DNA of 7,739 nt from NCBI GenBank assembly GCA_964632135.1, contig CAZWEI010000051.1, positions 1 to 7,739 of the forward strand, in the 5' to 3' direction. The notes under the pieces were generated by a model that was not told the DNA's origin, ran no database searches, and was given only the letters and a program-made list of their open reading frames with translations. Positions 1 to 5,831 of this stretch are shown here, one piece after another (position 1 is the first letter of the stretch; every line of letters begins with the position of its first letter). Origin of the DNA: JBFMAP01 sp964632135. GTDB lineage: Archaea > Micrarchaeota > Micrarchaeia > Burarchaeales > JBFMAP01. Position numbers and translations under genes: made by a program.

Positions 1-168
1 GATTCCAAGCATAACCGAGATGAAAGAGGTTATTATTGACATTATGAATATCGCTATCTCTTGCATGTGGGATACGTGCGCAAAACCGCCTTATAATCTT
101 TTGCGTGGGTTTTTCGCTGTTCGCCGCTTGATGGAAAGTTTTATCTATTTAAAGAGGTAAATTAACGT
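1..168. other. Upstream region of the reductase gene; possible C-terminal end of a preceding plus-strand ORF
   Basis: No gene is convincing here. One plus-strand frame is open from the window edge (codons from base 2) to a TAA at 158-160, 52 codons long. The translated residues (…EVIIDIMNIAISC…, ending …MESFIYLKR) match no family I recognise, and the frame runs across likely promoter sequence, so it may be chance. A TATA-like stretch lies at 90-97 (CTTATAAT). A second A/T-rich box just upstream of the reductase is listed separately. No RNA gene or repeat is visible. Confidence 0.25.
146..154 (+). promoter_or_regulatory. Probable TATA box (box A) for the reductase gene
   Basis: TATTTAAAG lies with its centre about 27-28 bases before the ATG at 178. 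The same spacing is seen at the PIN and ATPase genes in this window and implies a nearly leaderless transcript. A purine-rich GGAAAG stands a little upstream (133-138), as a TFB recognition element would, although TTTTATCT at 139-146 is an alternative box. GAGGT at 154-158 overlaps the box and is too far from the ATG to act as a ribosome-binding site for it. Confidence 0.4.
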
Positions 169-177
169 TTGATACCT

Positions 178-1236
178 ATGCAGGAATTAACAACCTCCGA
201 AATAAAGGATTCCTACGACATCGTGATAGTGGGCGCGGGGCCCTCTGGCTGCTTCACCGCGCGCCACCTTTCCAGCGAGTACGAGGTGCTCGTGCTGGAC
301 CGCGCGGAATTCCCGCGCACAAAGCCCTGCGGGGGCATGCTCGTCGAGGAGACGAGGCGCATAATCGAGAAGATGGACCCGCCAGCGTTCATATTTACGA
401 CCCCGAAGGAGCTTGACTTGAGGTACGTGGACTGGGACAACCACGAGGTCGTGGAAACGAAGCGAAAGTTCCTCAACGTGTCGCGCGAGAGGTTCGACGC
501 GTGGATGTTCGACCTCATGAAGCAGAGCCGCGTGGATTTCATATCGGAAACGAGGCTGCTGGATTTTCGGAAGGAGAAAGAGGGTTTGGAGATAACGGTC
601 AAGGGCGACGAGAAGAAAACGATTAGGGCGAAATTCCTTGTGGGCGCGGACGGGCCCACGGCGTTCGTGAGGAGAAAACTTAATCCGTTCCTTGGGTTGA
701 GCCAATACCTTGCGATTCAGGAGCGCGCGGAGGTCGAGAGGCAGGACCAATATGCCTCGTTCATATTGGATAATTCGATTACTGATTTCTATTCGTGGAT
801 AATACCGAAGCGTTCGTCAACGATAGTCGGCTCTGCAATCGAAATCCAGAATGCCGAGAAAAAGTTTGAAATGTTCAAGAAGAAAGTGAGGGAGAAGACG
901 GGCATAGAAACCGCGAAAAGGGTCGAGGCGTCGCTCATTCTCAGGCCCAGGCACGAGAGCGAGATTCTGCTTGGGAGGGAGGATATTCTGCTGGTGGGTG
1001 AATCAGCAGGGCTCATAAGCCCGAGCACTGGCGAGGGCATAAGTTTCGCGCTCCGCAGCGGGCTGAACGCCGCAACTGTTCTGAACGAGAGCTTCGAGAA
1101 TCCCTACCCGAAATACTGCGCGCTCTGCAAGCCGCTCATTGAGGAGATAAAGGAAAAACTCGAGAAGTCGAAGATGCTTTCCTCACCCGCGCTCCGAAAG
1201 AAATACCTCTCCTCGCTAGTGGGAGGCGGGAAGTGA
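178..1236 (+). CDS. FAD-dependent geranylgeranyl reductase family protein
   Basis: Probable flavoprotein reductase of the geranylgeranyl reductase (GGR) family. Archaeal members saturate the isoprenoid chains of membrane lipids at the membrane surface. Seen in the 352-residue protein: an N-terminal FAD-binding Rossmann motif (GAGPSG, residues 19-24) with an acidic residue closing strand 2 (D41); the family's KPCGG (49-53); the ADGP motif near 157-160; YSWIIP (205-210), close to the YxWxFP substrate motif of archaeal GGRs; and a second FAD box VGESAGLISPSTGEG starting at 273. In that box the usual Asp of GDAAG is Glu275. The ATG at 178 was chosen because a TATA box lies about 27 bases upstream and the Rossmann strand starts soon after; an in-frame TTG at 169, with GAGGT 10 bases upstream, would add three residues. 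No lipid gene is adjacent, so the exact substrate is unknown; related FixC- or halogenase-like oxidoreductases are alternatives. Confidence 0.85.
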   Translation: MQELTTSEIKDSYDIVIVGAGPSGCFTARHLSSEYEVLVLDRAEFPRTKPCGGMLVEETRRIIEKMDPPAFIFTTPKELDLRYVDWDNHEVVETKRKFLNVSRERFDAWMFDLMKQSRVDFISETRLLDFRKEKEGLEITVKGDEKKTIRAKFLVGADGPTAFVRRKLNPFLGLSQYLAIQERAEVERQDQYASFILDNSITDFYSWIIPKRSSTIVGSAIEIQNAEKKFEMFKKKVREKTGIETAKRVEASLILRPRHESEILLGREDILLVGESAGLISPSTGEGISFALRSGLNAATVLNESFENPYPKYCALCKPLIEEIKEKLEKSKMLSSPALRKKYLSSLVGGGK

Positions 1237-1248
1237 GGGGCGAAACAA

Positions 1249-1255
1249 TTTTAAA
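1249..1255 (+). promoter_or_regulatory. Possible TATA box for the small ORF after the reductase
   Basis: TTTTAAA preceded by purine-rich GAAACAA lies directly behind the reductase stop codon. Its centre is 26 bases before an in-frame GTG (1278) and 35 bases before the ATG at 1287. The small gene may therefore be transcribed on its own as a nearly leaderless mRNA rather than as part of a reductase operon. Confidence 0.35.
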
Positions 1256-1286
1256 CCTTGGAAGGAAGAACAATAGCGTGGGGGAT

Positions 1287-1457
1287 ATGGAAAACGCGAA
1301 GGCAGAACAAACAAGAATGAAAACCCGCGAAGTTGATGAATTAATATTAGCCATAGCAAATGGTTTTTCCCCGCTTCAGTGGTACTTCGACCATGAAGAG
1401 GAGATATCCGATAGCGTTATGGATAAATTAGAGGGGAAGCTGAAAACTAAGGGATGA
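1287..1457 (+). CDS. Small acidic protein of unknown function (56 aa)
   Basis: I do not recognise this protein. It is 56 residues from the ATG at 1287, charged and probably helical, with a central VDELILAIANGFSPLQWYFD segment and a Lys-rich tail. GGGGGAT precedes the ATG. In-frame GTGs at 1278 (26 bases after a TATA-like box) and 1233 (overlapping the reductase stop) are alternative starts; the stretch between 1233 and 1287 looks like promoter rather than coding sequence. The gene converges with the PIN-domain gene and overlaps its 3' end by 11 bases. Its size and position next to a PIN protein invite a toxin-antitoxin reading, but VapB antitoxins normally precede VapC on the same strand and no ribbon-helix-helix or AbrB pattern is evident. 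Confidence 0.5.
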   Translation: MENAKAEQTRMKTREVDELILAIANGFSPLQWYFDHEEEISDSVMDKLEGKLKTKG

Positions 1458-1914
1458 AGTCTTTCGGATTCGTGACAAAAGGCGTGCTGAGCTTTTTCTT
1501 CGAGTTTAATTCTTTTATAATCGAGATTACCTGCGCGTTGTCGAGATGTTCAAAATTCCAGGTTAGAAGAACATCCAGACTATTCAGCGAGGACAGAGCC
1601 AAGAGGGCGGCATCGGCTCTTGGAAGTTTTACGTCCGTTCTTTCAAAAACCTCGCGCATATATTCTTTCGATACGTTTATAGCGCTGGCGTGTGAGGGAT
1701 AAGTACGACGGACGTATCGCTCGTAGATAGGTTTTAGACGAGCCGCAAAACGCGGGTTATAACCCAGCTCGTATTGCACTACGTCTGCCGAAACTATGAC
1801 GTAGGTGGGGTTGCGCGATATCTCGTCTAGTCGCAGGGCCGTAATTGGGCTTCTCCAGTCGGACTCCAGAAGCGAGATTAGAATGGACGTATCGAGACAT
1901 ACCTGCTTTTGCAT
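1447..1914 (-). CDS. PIN-domain ribonuclease-like protein (VapC-type)
   Basis: A 155-residue single-domain PIN protein, the fold of VapC toxin RNases and rRNA-processing nucleases, which cut RNA using metal-bound acidic residues. Seen: CLDTS near the N-terminus (D8), YELG (E49), LPRADAALLA (D101) and LLTWNFEHLD (W119, N120, D125), the usual order of PIN acidic positions, and a TPFVTNPKDF end like the TP-[KE]-[DE]-F tail of VapC proteins. The ATG at 1914 was chosen because LDTS follows it at the normal distance and a TATA box lies 26 bases upstream; a longer frame to 2034 adds 40 residues with no family resemblance. It is expected to act in the cytoplasm. No same-strand VapB precedes it. It could be an orphan toxin, a toxin paired with the small convergent protein, or a housekeeping nuclease. 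Confidence 0.8.
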   Translation of the reverse strand: MQKQVCLDTSILISLLESDWRSPITALRLDEISRNPTYVIVSADVVQYELGYNPRFAARLKPIYERYVRRTYPSHASAINVSKEYMREVFERTDVKLPRADAALLALSSLNSLDVLLTWNFEHLDNAQVISIIKELNSKKKLSTPFVTNPKDFIP

Positions 1915-1934
1915 GATTAGAGTTTTACCTGAAG

Positions 1935-1944
1935 TTTTAAAATA
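1935..1944 (-). promoter_or_regulatory. TATA box of the PIN-domain gene
   Basis: On the minus strand TATTTTAAAA is centred 26 bases before the ATG at 1914, so transcription should start at or very near the start codon, giving a leaderless mRNA. The rest of the 1915-2056 gap holds an imperfect 7-bp inverted repeat (1982-1988 with 1999-2005) and a perfect 10-bp palindrome TGTTATAACA (2019-2028), and no gene that I can support. Confidence 0.5.
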
Positions 1945-2056
1945 TTGTGTTAAACGCTCGTGGTGGGCGGGAAATAGAAACTTTTCGGAGGGAAGACGCC
2001 GAAAACTTTGTATTATCATGTTATAACAAGGCATGGGCTTAGTCGCAGCGCCCGAA

Positions 2057-3283
2057 TTAACGAGAAGGGGAACGCGATAATGACCATTTCCAGACCGGCT
2101 GGACCTTTATCCTTTTGCCGGCTTCTTTCAGCTCGTCCTCCTGATCGTAAGTCAGTATTAATCCCTTCCCAAGACTAAATCTCTCCAACGCCTCGACCAG
2201 CCCGCCGACCTCCCTCGCTCGGTTGTCCTCGTTCAGCTCGTAGCACACCTGGATTGCCTCCGTTATCCTGCTCTTCTGCCTGACCACGAAATCGCATTCC
2301 CCCCTGTCCCTGAAGTAGTAGGTCTCCTTTCCTTTCCTCATGAGGTCCAGAAACACCTGGTTCTCAAGCGCCCTCCCCCTGTCCGAGGAAAATGAAACCG
2401 AATTTGCAGCCGACAGGCCGTTGTCCACGGAGTAAGCCTTTTTCCGGTTAACCGACTGCTTTTTCAGCGAGTAATCGAATTTCGGAACCGTGAAAAGGAG
2501 ATAGCTGTCCTCCAGGTAGGAGACGAAGGAAACCGCGCTGTTGGTCGAGCCAAGACCGAAGGTTTTTGCCAGGCCGTTGTAGGAGAACTCATTGCCGGTA
2601 TTCGTAATGAGGTAGAGCGCCATCTCCTTTATTGTTTTCGCGCTCCGCAACTTATGCCTGACGACAATGTCCCTTGTTATTATGTCGTTGAAAAGCTCTT
2701 GCAGAATCTCGCTTCTTCCGTACCTGAGGTATTCCGGGAACCCTCCCTTCCGCAGATATTCCCCAAAGGATTCCGCCCCTGCTTTCTTTGAGGTAAAGCT
2801 CAGGAACTCACTATAGGAAAACGGGAAAAGCTCGTGCCTCAGGTGCCTTCCAGTAAGCCGGGTCCCCAGCTCCTTGCTAAGGAGCGAAGCGTTCGAGCCG
2901 GTTATCAGAAAATGCTTCTTCTTGTCGAGCATTGCCCTGACGAAAAGCTCCCATCCCTCAACGTTTTGAATTTCGTCGAAGAAATAGAAATCGCTTCTTC
3001 CTTTTTCTTCCCTGAAAATCTCGTCCAGCTTCTGGAAATCGCCAACTTCGAAGCCAGTCGCCCGCGGGTCCTCAAAATTGAAGTAATAGGGGTTGCCTGT
3101 CTTCCTCATTATTTGGCGCAATAAAGTGCTTTTGCCGCATCTTCTTATGCCGGATATGACTATCGCAAACGGAAGCGTCAGGTCCATCTCATTTATCATC
3201 TCGCGCTCCGTGCCGTATTCGGACGCGGCAAGCTCTTCAGTCTGCGTTTTGACTACGCTTCTCAGCGTCTCTTTCAGCATCAT
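2057..3283 (-). CDS. AAA ATPase (AAA_14 plus DUF4143-type C-terminal domain)
   Basis: A 408-residue P-loop ATPase of the widespread archaeal/bacterial family that joins an AAA_14 ATPase core to a DUF4143-like domain; the cellular role of the family is not established. Seen: Walker A GIRRCGKST (45-53); Walker B FYFFDEIQ with D103 and E104; sensor-1 FLITGSN (125-131); the family's TGRHLRHELFPFSYSEF and GGFPEYL signatures in the middle; a winged-helix-like region around NEFSYNGLAKTFGL; and a C-terminal ECDFVV…EAIQVCYEL, which looks like the nuclease-fold core motif of this domain. Full length, no frameshift. The start is the first of two ATGs, 27-28 bases downstream of a strong TATA box, so probably leaderless. 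Its promoter lies between two palindromic operator-like sites. It shares strand with the PIN gene, but each has its own TATA box. Copies often occur as mobile accessory genes. Confidence 0.9.
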   Translation of the reverse strand: MMLKETLRSVVKTQTEELAASEYGTEREMINEMDLTLPFAIVISGIRRCGKSTLLRQIMRKTGNPYYFNFEDPRATGFEVGDFQKLDEIFREEKGRSDFYFFDEIQNVEGWELFVRAMLDKKKHFLITGSNASLLSKELGTRLTGRHLRHELFPFSYSEFLSFTSKKAGAESFGEYLRKGGFPEYLRYGRSEILQELFNDIITRDIVVRHKLRSAKTIKEMALYLITNTGNEFSYNGLAKTFGLGSTNSAVSFVSYLEDSYLLFTVPKFDYSLKKQSVNRKKAYSVDNGLSAANSVSFSSDRGRALENQVFLDLMRKGKETYYFRDRGECDFVVRQKSRITEAIQVCYELNEDNRAREVGGLVEALERFSLGKGLILTYDQEDELKEAGKRIKVQPVWKWSLSRSPSR

Positions 3284-3295
3284 GACTTTAGACTG

Positions 3296-3333
3296 TGCAT
3301 TACTAATATATAAATCTTTGCATTAGTAATGCA
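3296..3333. promoter_or_regulatory. Pair of palindromic operator-like sites around the ATPase TATA box
   Basis: TGCATTAGTAATGCA at 3319-3333 is a perfect 7-1-7 palindrome. TGCATTACTAATATA at 3296-3310 is an imperfect copy of the same site. The 12-base arms TGCATTACTAAT (3296-3307) and ATTAGTAATGCA (3322-3333) are also exact reverse complements of each other. The two centres are 23 bp apart, about two helical turns, and the sites cover the start-site side and the BRE side of the TATA box. This is the layout expected for a dimeric repressor blocking TBP/TFB. The regulator is not identifiable here. Confidence 0.5.
3307..3314 (-). promoter_or_regulatory. Strong TATA box of the ATPase gene
   Basis: On the minus strand the sequence is TTTATATA, an essentially consensus archaeal box A, preceded by the purine-rich GCAAAGA typical of a TFB recognition element. 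Its centre is about 27 bases before the ATG at 3283, predicting a leaderless transcript. Confidence 0.7.
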
Positions 3334-3366
3334 TACTTCACAGGGGGCGAGCATCATTTTTATCAC

Positions 3367-3383
3367 TTGAACATATTGTTCAA
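3367..3383. repeat. Perfect 7-3-7 inverted repeat TTGAACA/TGTTCAA
   Basis: TTGAACA-TAT-TGTTCAA stands alone in the gene-free stretch between the ATPase promoter and the hairpin cluster. It is long enough to be a transcription-factor site or a small hairpin. TTTTTATC stands just before it on the plus strand. No gene starts at a sensible distance, so its role is open. Confidence 0.4.
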
Positions 3384-3423
3384 ATGACATATGAATGGCT
3401 TTCGGTAGCAAAATACCTCGCCT

Positions 3424-3580
3424 CCAATTTTTCGCGGAAGCGAAAAATGGACCATTCGCAGCTTCCAATTCGCGCTCCGCGCGAATGGACCATTTGTCCT
3501 TTGAGACAAATTGGTCGCTGCGAATATTTCGCAGGTTCGAACTTGCGAATCCATTTGCGCCTAAGCGCAAATTGGTCGCT
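3424..3580. repeat. Cluster of palindromic hairpin units with shared ends and varied stems
   Basis: Five strong hairpins lie in about 155 bases: 3424-3450 (9-bp stem, GGAA loop), 3465-3488 (8 bp, TCC loop), 3490-3514 (7 bp), 3518-3534 (7 bp, TAT loop) and 3551-3575 (8 bp, CTAA loop). Units 1 and 2 read CC-A-ATT…AAT-GG; units 3 and 5 read CC-ATT…AAT-T-GG, which is the same unit inverted, including its single bulged base. The stem interiors differ in sequence yet stay complementary. Direct repeats join them: AATGGACCATT (3446-3456, 3484-3494) and CAAATTGGTCGCT (3507-3519, 3568-3580). TTCGCAGC next to CCAATT recurs in both orientations. This looks like a REP/BIME-type palindromic element or a structured RNA. 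The surrounding gap (3335-3661) shows no supported gene; a plus-strand frame that stays open across the hairpins is a by-product of the repeats. Confidence 0.75.
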
Positions 3581-3633
3581 CGTTGGGGGCGGAAAGTAAT
3601 TTCTGTTTTCTATTCCTGCGAAATCCAAACATT

Positions 3634-3641
3634 TTTATATG
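3634..3641 (+). promoter_or_regulatory. TATA box upstream of the tiny ORF and the cysteine-repeat gene
   Basis: TTTATATG is preceded by CCAAACATT. Its centre lies 25 and 28 bases before the paired ATGs at 3662 and 3665. It is the only good archaeal box in front of the cysteine-repeat gene at 3750, so it probably drives that gene through a leader of about 85-90 bases, or a tiny first cistron. The following TGCACTAATAG faintly resembles the operator-like site at the ATPase promoter. Confidence 0.5.
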
Positions 3642-3661
3642 AATGCACTAATAGTCTAGAG

Positions 3662-3721
3662 ATGATGAGACGAGGTATTGTTGACGCCTTCGCGAGAGGG
3701 CGTATGAAATTAAGAGGGTAA
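3662..3721 (+). CDS. Possible very small leaderless ORF (19 aa, basic)
   Basis: A 19-codon frame, MMRRGIVDAFARGRMKLRG, starts with two ATGs exactly where transcription should begin relative to the TATA box at 3634-3641, and ends 28 bases before the ATG of the cysteine-repeat gene. The peptide is strongly basic and has no recognised relatives. The segment 3683-3703 can also fold into a hairpin (ACGCC/GGCGT arms), so the stretch may be a leader RNA or leader peptide and not a functional protein. Position is the only evidence for translation. Confidence 0.3.
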   Translation: MMRRGIVDAFARGRMKLRG

Positions 3722-3749
3722 GCTGAACTTTAATAAAAGCGTGATAGTG

Positions 3750-4976
3750 ATGGCGAAGCAGGGGGTAAAACTGGTTCTGCTGCTCGCGGGCGCGCTGGTT
3801 GTGCTAGTGGTGCTCGCGCTCGCGTATTTCCTCATTTTCGGCTGGGGAGGCGGGGGCGCGAAGCCGCCAGTGAAGCCGCCGGTTTTTCCTAACGTGACGA
3901 ACCAGACCGACGGGACGCCGGTTGTCGGCGGATGCGAGGCGCTTGAGGGGCTCGCGCGGGATTTGTGCTATTTGGATGAGAGCGCGAACAAGAGCGTGGC
4001 CGCGTGCGAGAAAATCGTCAACGCGAGCGTGAAGGACAGGTGCATTTACAATTTCGCGATGGGCGACCCGTTCCTGTGCGAGAGCATGAGCGAGGCCGCG
4101 TATAAGGACGCGTGCTATTTTGATGCGGCGAAAAAGAAAAATTCATCCCTTTTGTGCGGTGGCATATTGAATGAAAGTTTGAAGGCAGAGTGCAGGGAGT
4201 TCTTCAGGGTGAAGACCCCGTGCGACGAGATAACCGAAAAGTATAACCAAACGGTGTGCCTCGCGCTCCTCAACAATAACGCGAGCCTGTGCGCTGACAG
4301 CGGAAATGTTGACGAGTGCTATTTCGCGTACGCGGAGAACAAGACGAGCAGGGGCGCGTGCGAGAGCATACTCTCTGAAAGCCATAGGTACGCGTGCTAC
4401 GCGGTCGTGAGGAACTGGGTGCACGAGTGCGACCCGATACCGGTGGAGTACAACGCGACGAGGGACGCGTGCTACCTGAAGTTCGCGCAGGAGATGAACG
4501 ACCCCACGGCGTGCGTCTACGCGGTGAACGCGCTGTACATAAACGAGTGCTACCAGCGCCTCGCCGTCGCGCTCAACCAGCCTTCCCTGTGCGCCCAGTG
4601 CGTGAACGAGTTCGACAGGGACGCGTGCTATGCCCTGGTCGCGCTCAGCAACACGAACGTGCTCGCGTGCGCAAACATAGTGGCGACCGAGAAGCGGGAC
4701 GTGTGCAGGATAGATTTGGCGAAGGCGAGGAGCAACCCGCTGTTCTGCAGTTACGTGGAGAGCGATTACCTGAGGAGCGACTTCTGCTACAAGAAGATAA
4801 TACTCTCAGGCGAGTACGAGTTCTATCCGATAGTGTGCGAGAACATAGTCGAGCAGTACTGGAAGGACAGGTGCTACAACACCGTCGCCATAGCGCAGAA
4901 GAAGCCTGAACTGTGCGACAGCATAAGCGAGGATTCGATAAAGAACACGTGCATACAGAAGGCTAGCGGCGGTTAG
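3750..4976 (+). CDS. Membrane-anchored cysteine-repeat surface protein (408 aa)
   Basis: I do not recognise a named family. Seen: a short basic N-terminus, one hydrophobic segment (about residues 7-31) acting as signal anchor, a Gly/Pro-rich linker (32-60), then an all-repeat ectodomain. The repeats are about 25 residues, roughly C-x(10-13)-C-[Y/I]-x(11-13), recurring about 14 times with 29 cysteines (62 to 401). The commonest phrase is 'daCY…A', followed by 'n…lC'. The spacing suggests two short helices per unit tied by a disulfide, a solenoid resembling Sel1/TPR hairpins. One unit has an extra Cys (281/284), leaving an odd number. Ten N-glycosylation sequons (N48 to N235) all lie in the first 240 residues. 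The ATG at 3750 was chosen for GTGAT four bases upstream; an in-frame GTG at 3741 adds three residues. It converges with rps2, 25 bases apart. Likely an exported, disulfide-rich surface or binding protein; the ligand is unknown. Confidence 0.8.
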   Translation: MAKQGVKLVLLLAGALVVLVVLALAYFLIFGWGGGGAKPPVKPPVFPNVTNQTDGTPVVGGCEALEGLARDLCYLDESANKSVAACEKIVNASVKDRCIYNFAMGDPFLCESMSEAAYKDACYFDAAKKKNSSLLCGGILNESLKAECREFFRVKTPCDEITEKYNQTVCLALLNNNASLCADSGNVDECYFAYAENKTSRGACESILSESHRYACYAVVRNWVHECDPIPVEYNATRDACYLKFAQEMNDPTACVYAVNALYINECYQRLAVALNQPSLCAQCVNEFDRDACYALVALSNTNVLACANIVATEKRDVCRIDLAKARSNPLFCSYVESDYLRSDFCYKKIILSGEYEFYPIVCENIVEQYWKDRCYNTVAIAQKKPELCDSISEDSIKNTCIQKASGG

Positions 4977-5001
4977 GTTAGCGGTGTTGGCGGTCTCGGG
5001 G

Positions 5002-5766
5002 TCAGGCAGGCGCAGGCGGCTCTGGAGCGTCCGGCGCGCCAGAATCCGCATCCTCTTTCTCATTTTTCTCGCGCGCAATGCCCTCGCCAACTGTTTTTGG
5101 GGCAGGCTCGCCAGGCGCAGCAGGCGCCGTTTCCTCTCCCTCGGAGCCTTCGGCTCCCTCGCCAGGCTCTGCCGTCATCTCCTCGAACTCCTCGAGCGGT
5201 ATCTTGAACTCCTCGTTGCTCGCGATGAGCCCGCGCGCCTTCATGGTTTCGCGCGTGAGGAGGTAGAATATGAGCGCTAGCGATTTCTTTCCCTTGTTGT
5301 TGCACGGGATTATCCAGTCGACGAATTTTGTGGAGTTGTCGGTGTCGCAGAGCGCGATTACGGGAACGCCCACGTGGGACGCCTCGCGGATCGCCTGCCT
5401 CTCGCCCTTCGGGTCGCAAACGAAAATGAGTTTCGGCTCCGTGAAGTCGGGGCGGGCCGGGTTCGTGAAAACCCCGGGGATGAAGCGCCCGACGATAATC
5501 TTGCAGCCGACGAGGCTCGCGAACTTGCTCGCGGCGTTCGCCGCGTATGCGCGCGAGGCGACAACGAGAATTGTTGATGGATCGTAGCGCGAGATGAGTT
5601 TCGCGGCGAACCTCAGCCTATCATCGACCTTCTTGAGGTCGAGGACGTACAACTTGTCCTGGCGCGCCTTGTAGATGAACGTGTTCATGTCAGGCGTCTT
5701 TATCTTCGTGCCTATGTGAATGCCTGCTTCAAGATACTTTTCCTGCTGCACAAGCAAATCCGTCAT
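5002..5766 (-). CDS. rps2: Small-subunit ribosomal protein uS2 (archaeal S2)
   Basis: Archaeal/eukaryotic-type S2 of the 30S subunit (254 aa), which binds between head and body and helps late subunit assembly. Seen: the N-terminal GIHIGTKIKTPDMNTFIY, LDLKKVDDRL, the ILVVASRAYA strand, the GRFIPGVFTNPA loop, and VIALCDTDNSTKFVDWIIPCNNKGKKSLALIFYLL, all diagnostic. The start is fixed by the strong AGGAGGT six bases upstream; a longer frame would run into the tRNA-Pro. After about residue 195 comes a long acidic, Ala/Pro/Glu-rich tail that is probably disordered; archaeal S2 often ends near residues 200-230. It is the last gene of the minus-strand cluster and converges with the cysteine-repeat gene. 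Confidence 0.97.
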   Translation of the reverse strand: MTDLLVQQEKYLEAGIHIGTKIKTPDMNTFIYKARQDKLYVLDLKKVDDRLRFAAKLISRYDPSTILVVASRAYAANAASKFASLVGCKIIVGRFIPGVFTNPARPDFTEPKLIFVCDPKGERQAIREASHVGVPVIALCDTDNSTKFVDWIIPCNNKGKKSLALIFYLLTRETMKARGLIASNEEFKIPLEEFEEMTAEPGEGAEGSEGEETAPAAPGEPAPKTVGEGIAREKNEKEDADSGAPDAPEPPAPA

Positions 5767-5772
5767 TGTTTT

Positions 5773-5779
5773 ACCTCCT
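5773..5779 (-). promoter_or_regulatory. Strong Shine-Dalgarno site of rps2
   Basis: AGGAGGT on the minus strand, six bases before the rps2 ATG, is the longest match to the 16S 3' end in the window and decides the start codon. It lies 33 bases past the 3' end of tRNA-Pro, so rps2 may be translated from the downstream part of a tRNA-containing transcript. Confidence 0.85.
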
Positions 5780-5831
5780 GTTTGTCTCCCCGTTTGCGAG
5801 CATGCAATATATGGGGCCGCCGAGAGCGGAA

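Noticed and set aside
1915..2034. 40-residue N-terminal extension of the PIN protein
   Set aside because: It crosses the TATA box, has no PIN similarity, and the LDTS motif already lies eight residues from the ATG at 1914.
3528..3549. T-loop-like GGTTCGAAC suggesting a tRNA in the hairpin cluster
   Set aside because: GTTCGAAC is a palindrome within a larger hairpin; no acceptor, D or anticodon arms can be placed around it on either strand.
3424..3580. CRISPR array
   Set aside because: Units are palindromes in both orientations with variable stems and no constant repeat plus fixed-length spacers; no cas gene is nearby.
3395..3721. 108-codon plus-strand open frame through the hairpin cluster
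   Set aside because: Its repeated NGPF-type residues are simply the AATGGACCATT repeats read in frame; the same stretch is open in several frames on both strands, and no start signal or family resemblance supports it. Only its last 19 codons, behind a TATA box, are kept as a tentative ORF.
4394..4909. 171-codon plus-strand open frame inside the cysteine-repeat gene
   Set aside because: Arg/Val-rich shadow produced by the GC-rich codons of the repeat gene; the real frame has a signal anchor and regular cysteines.
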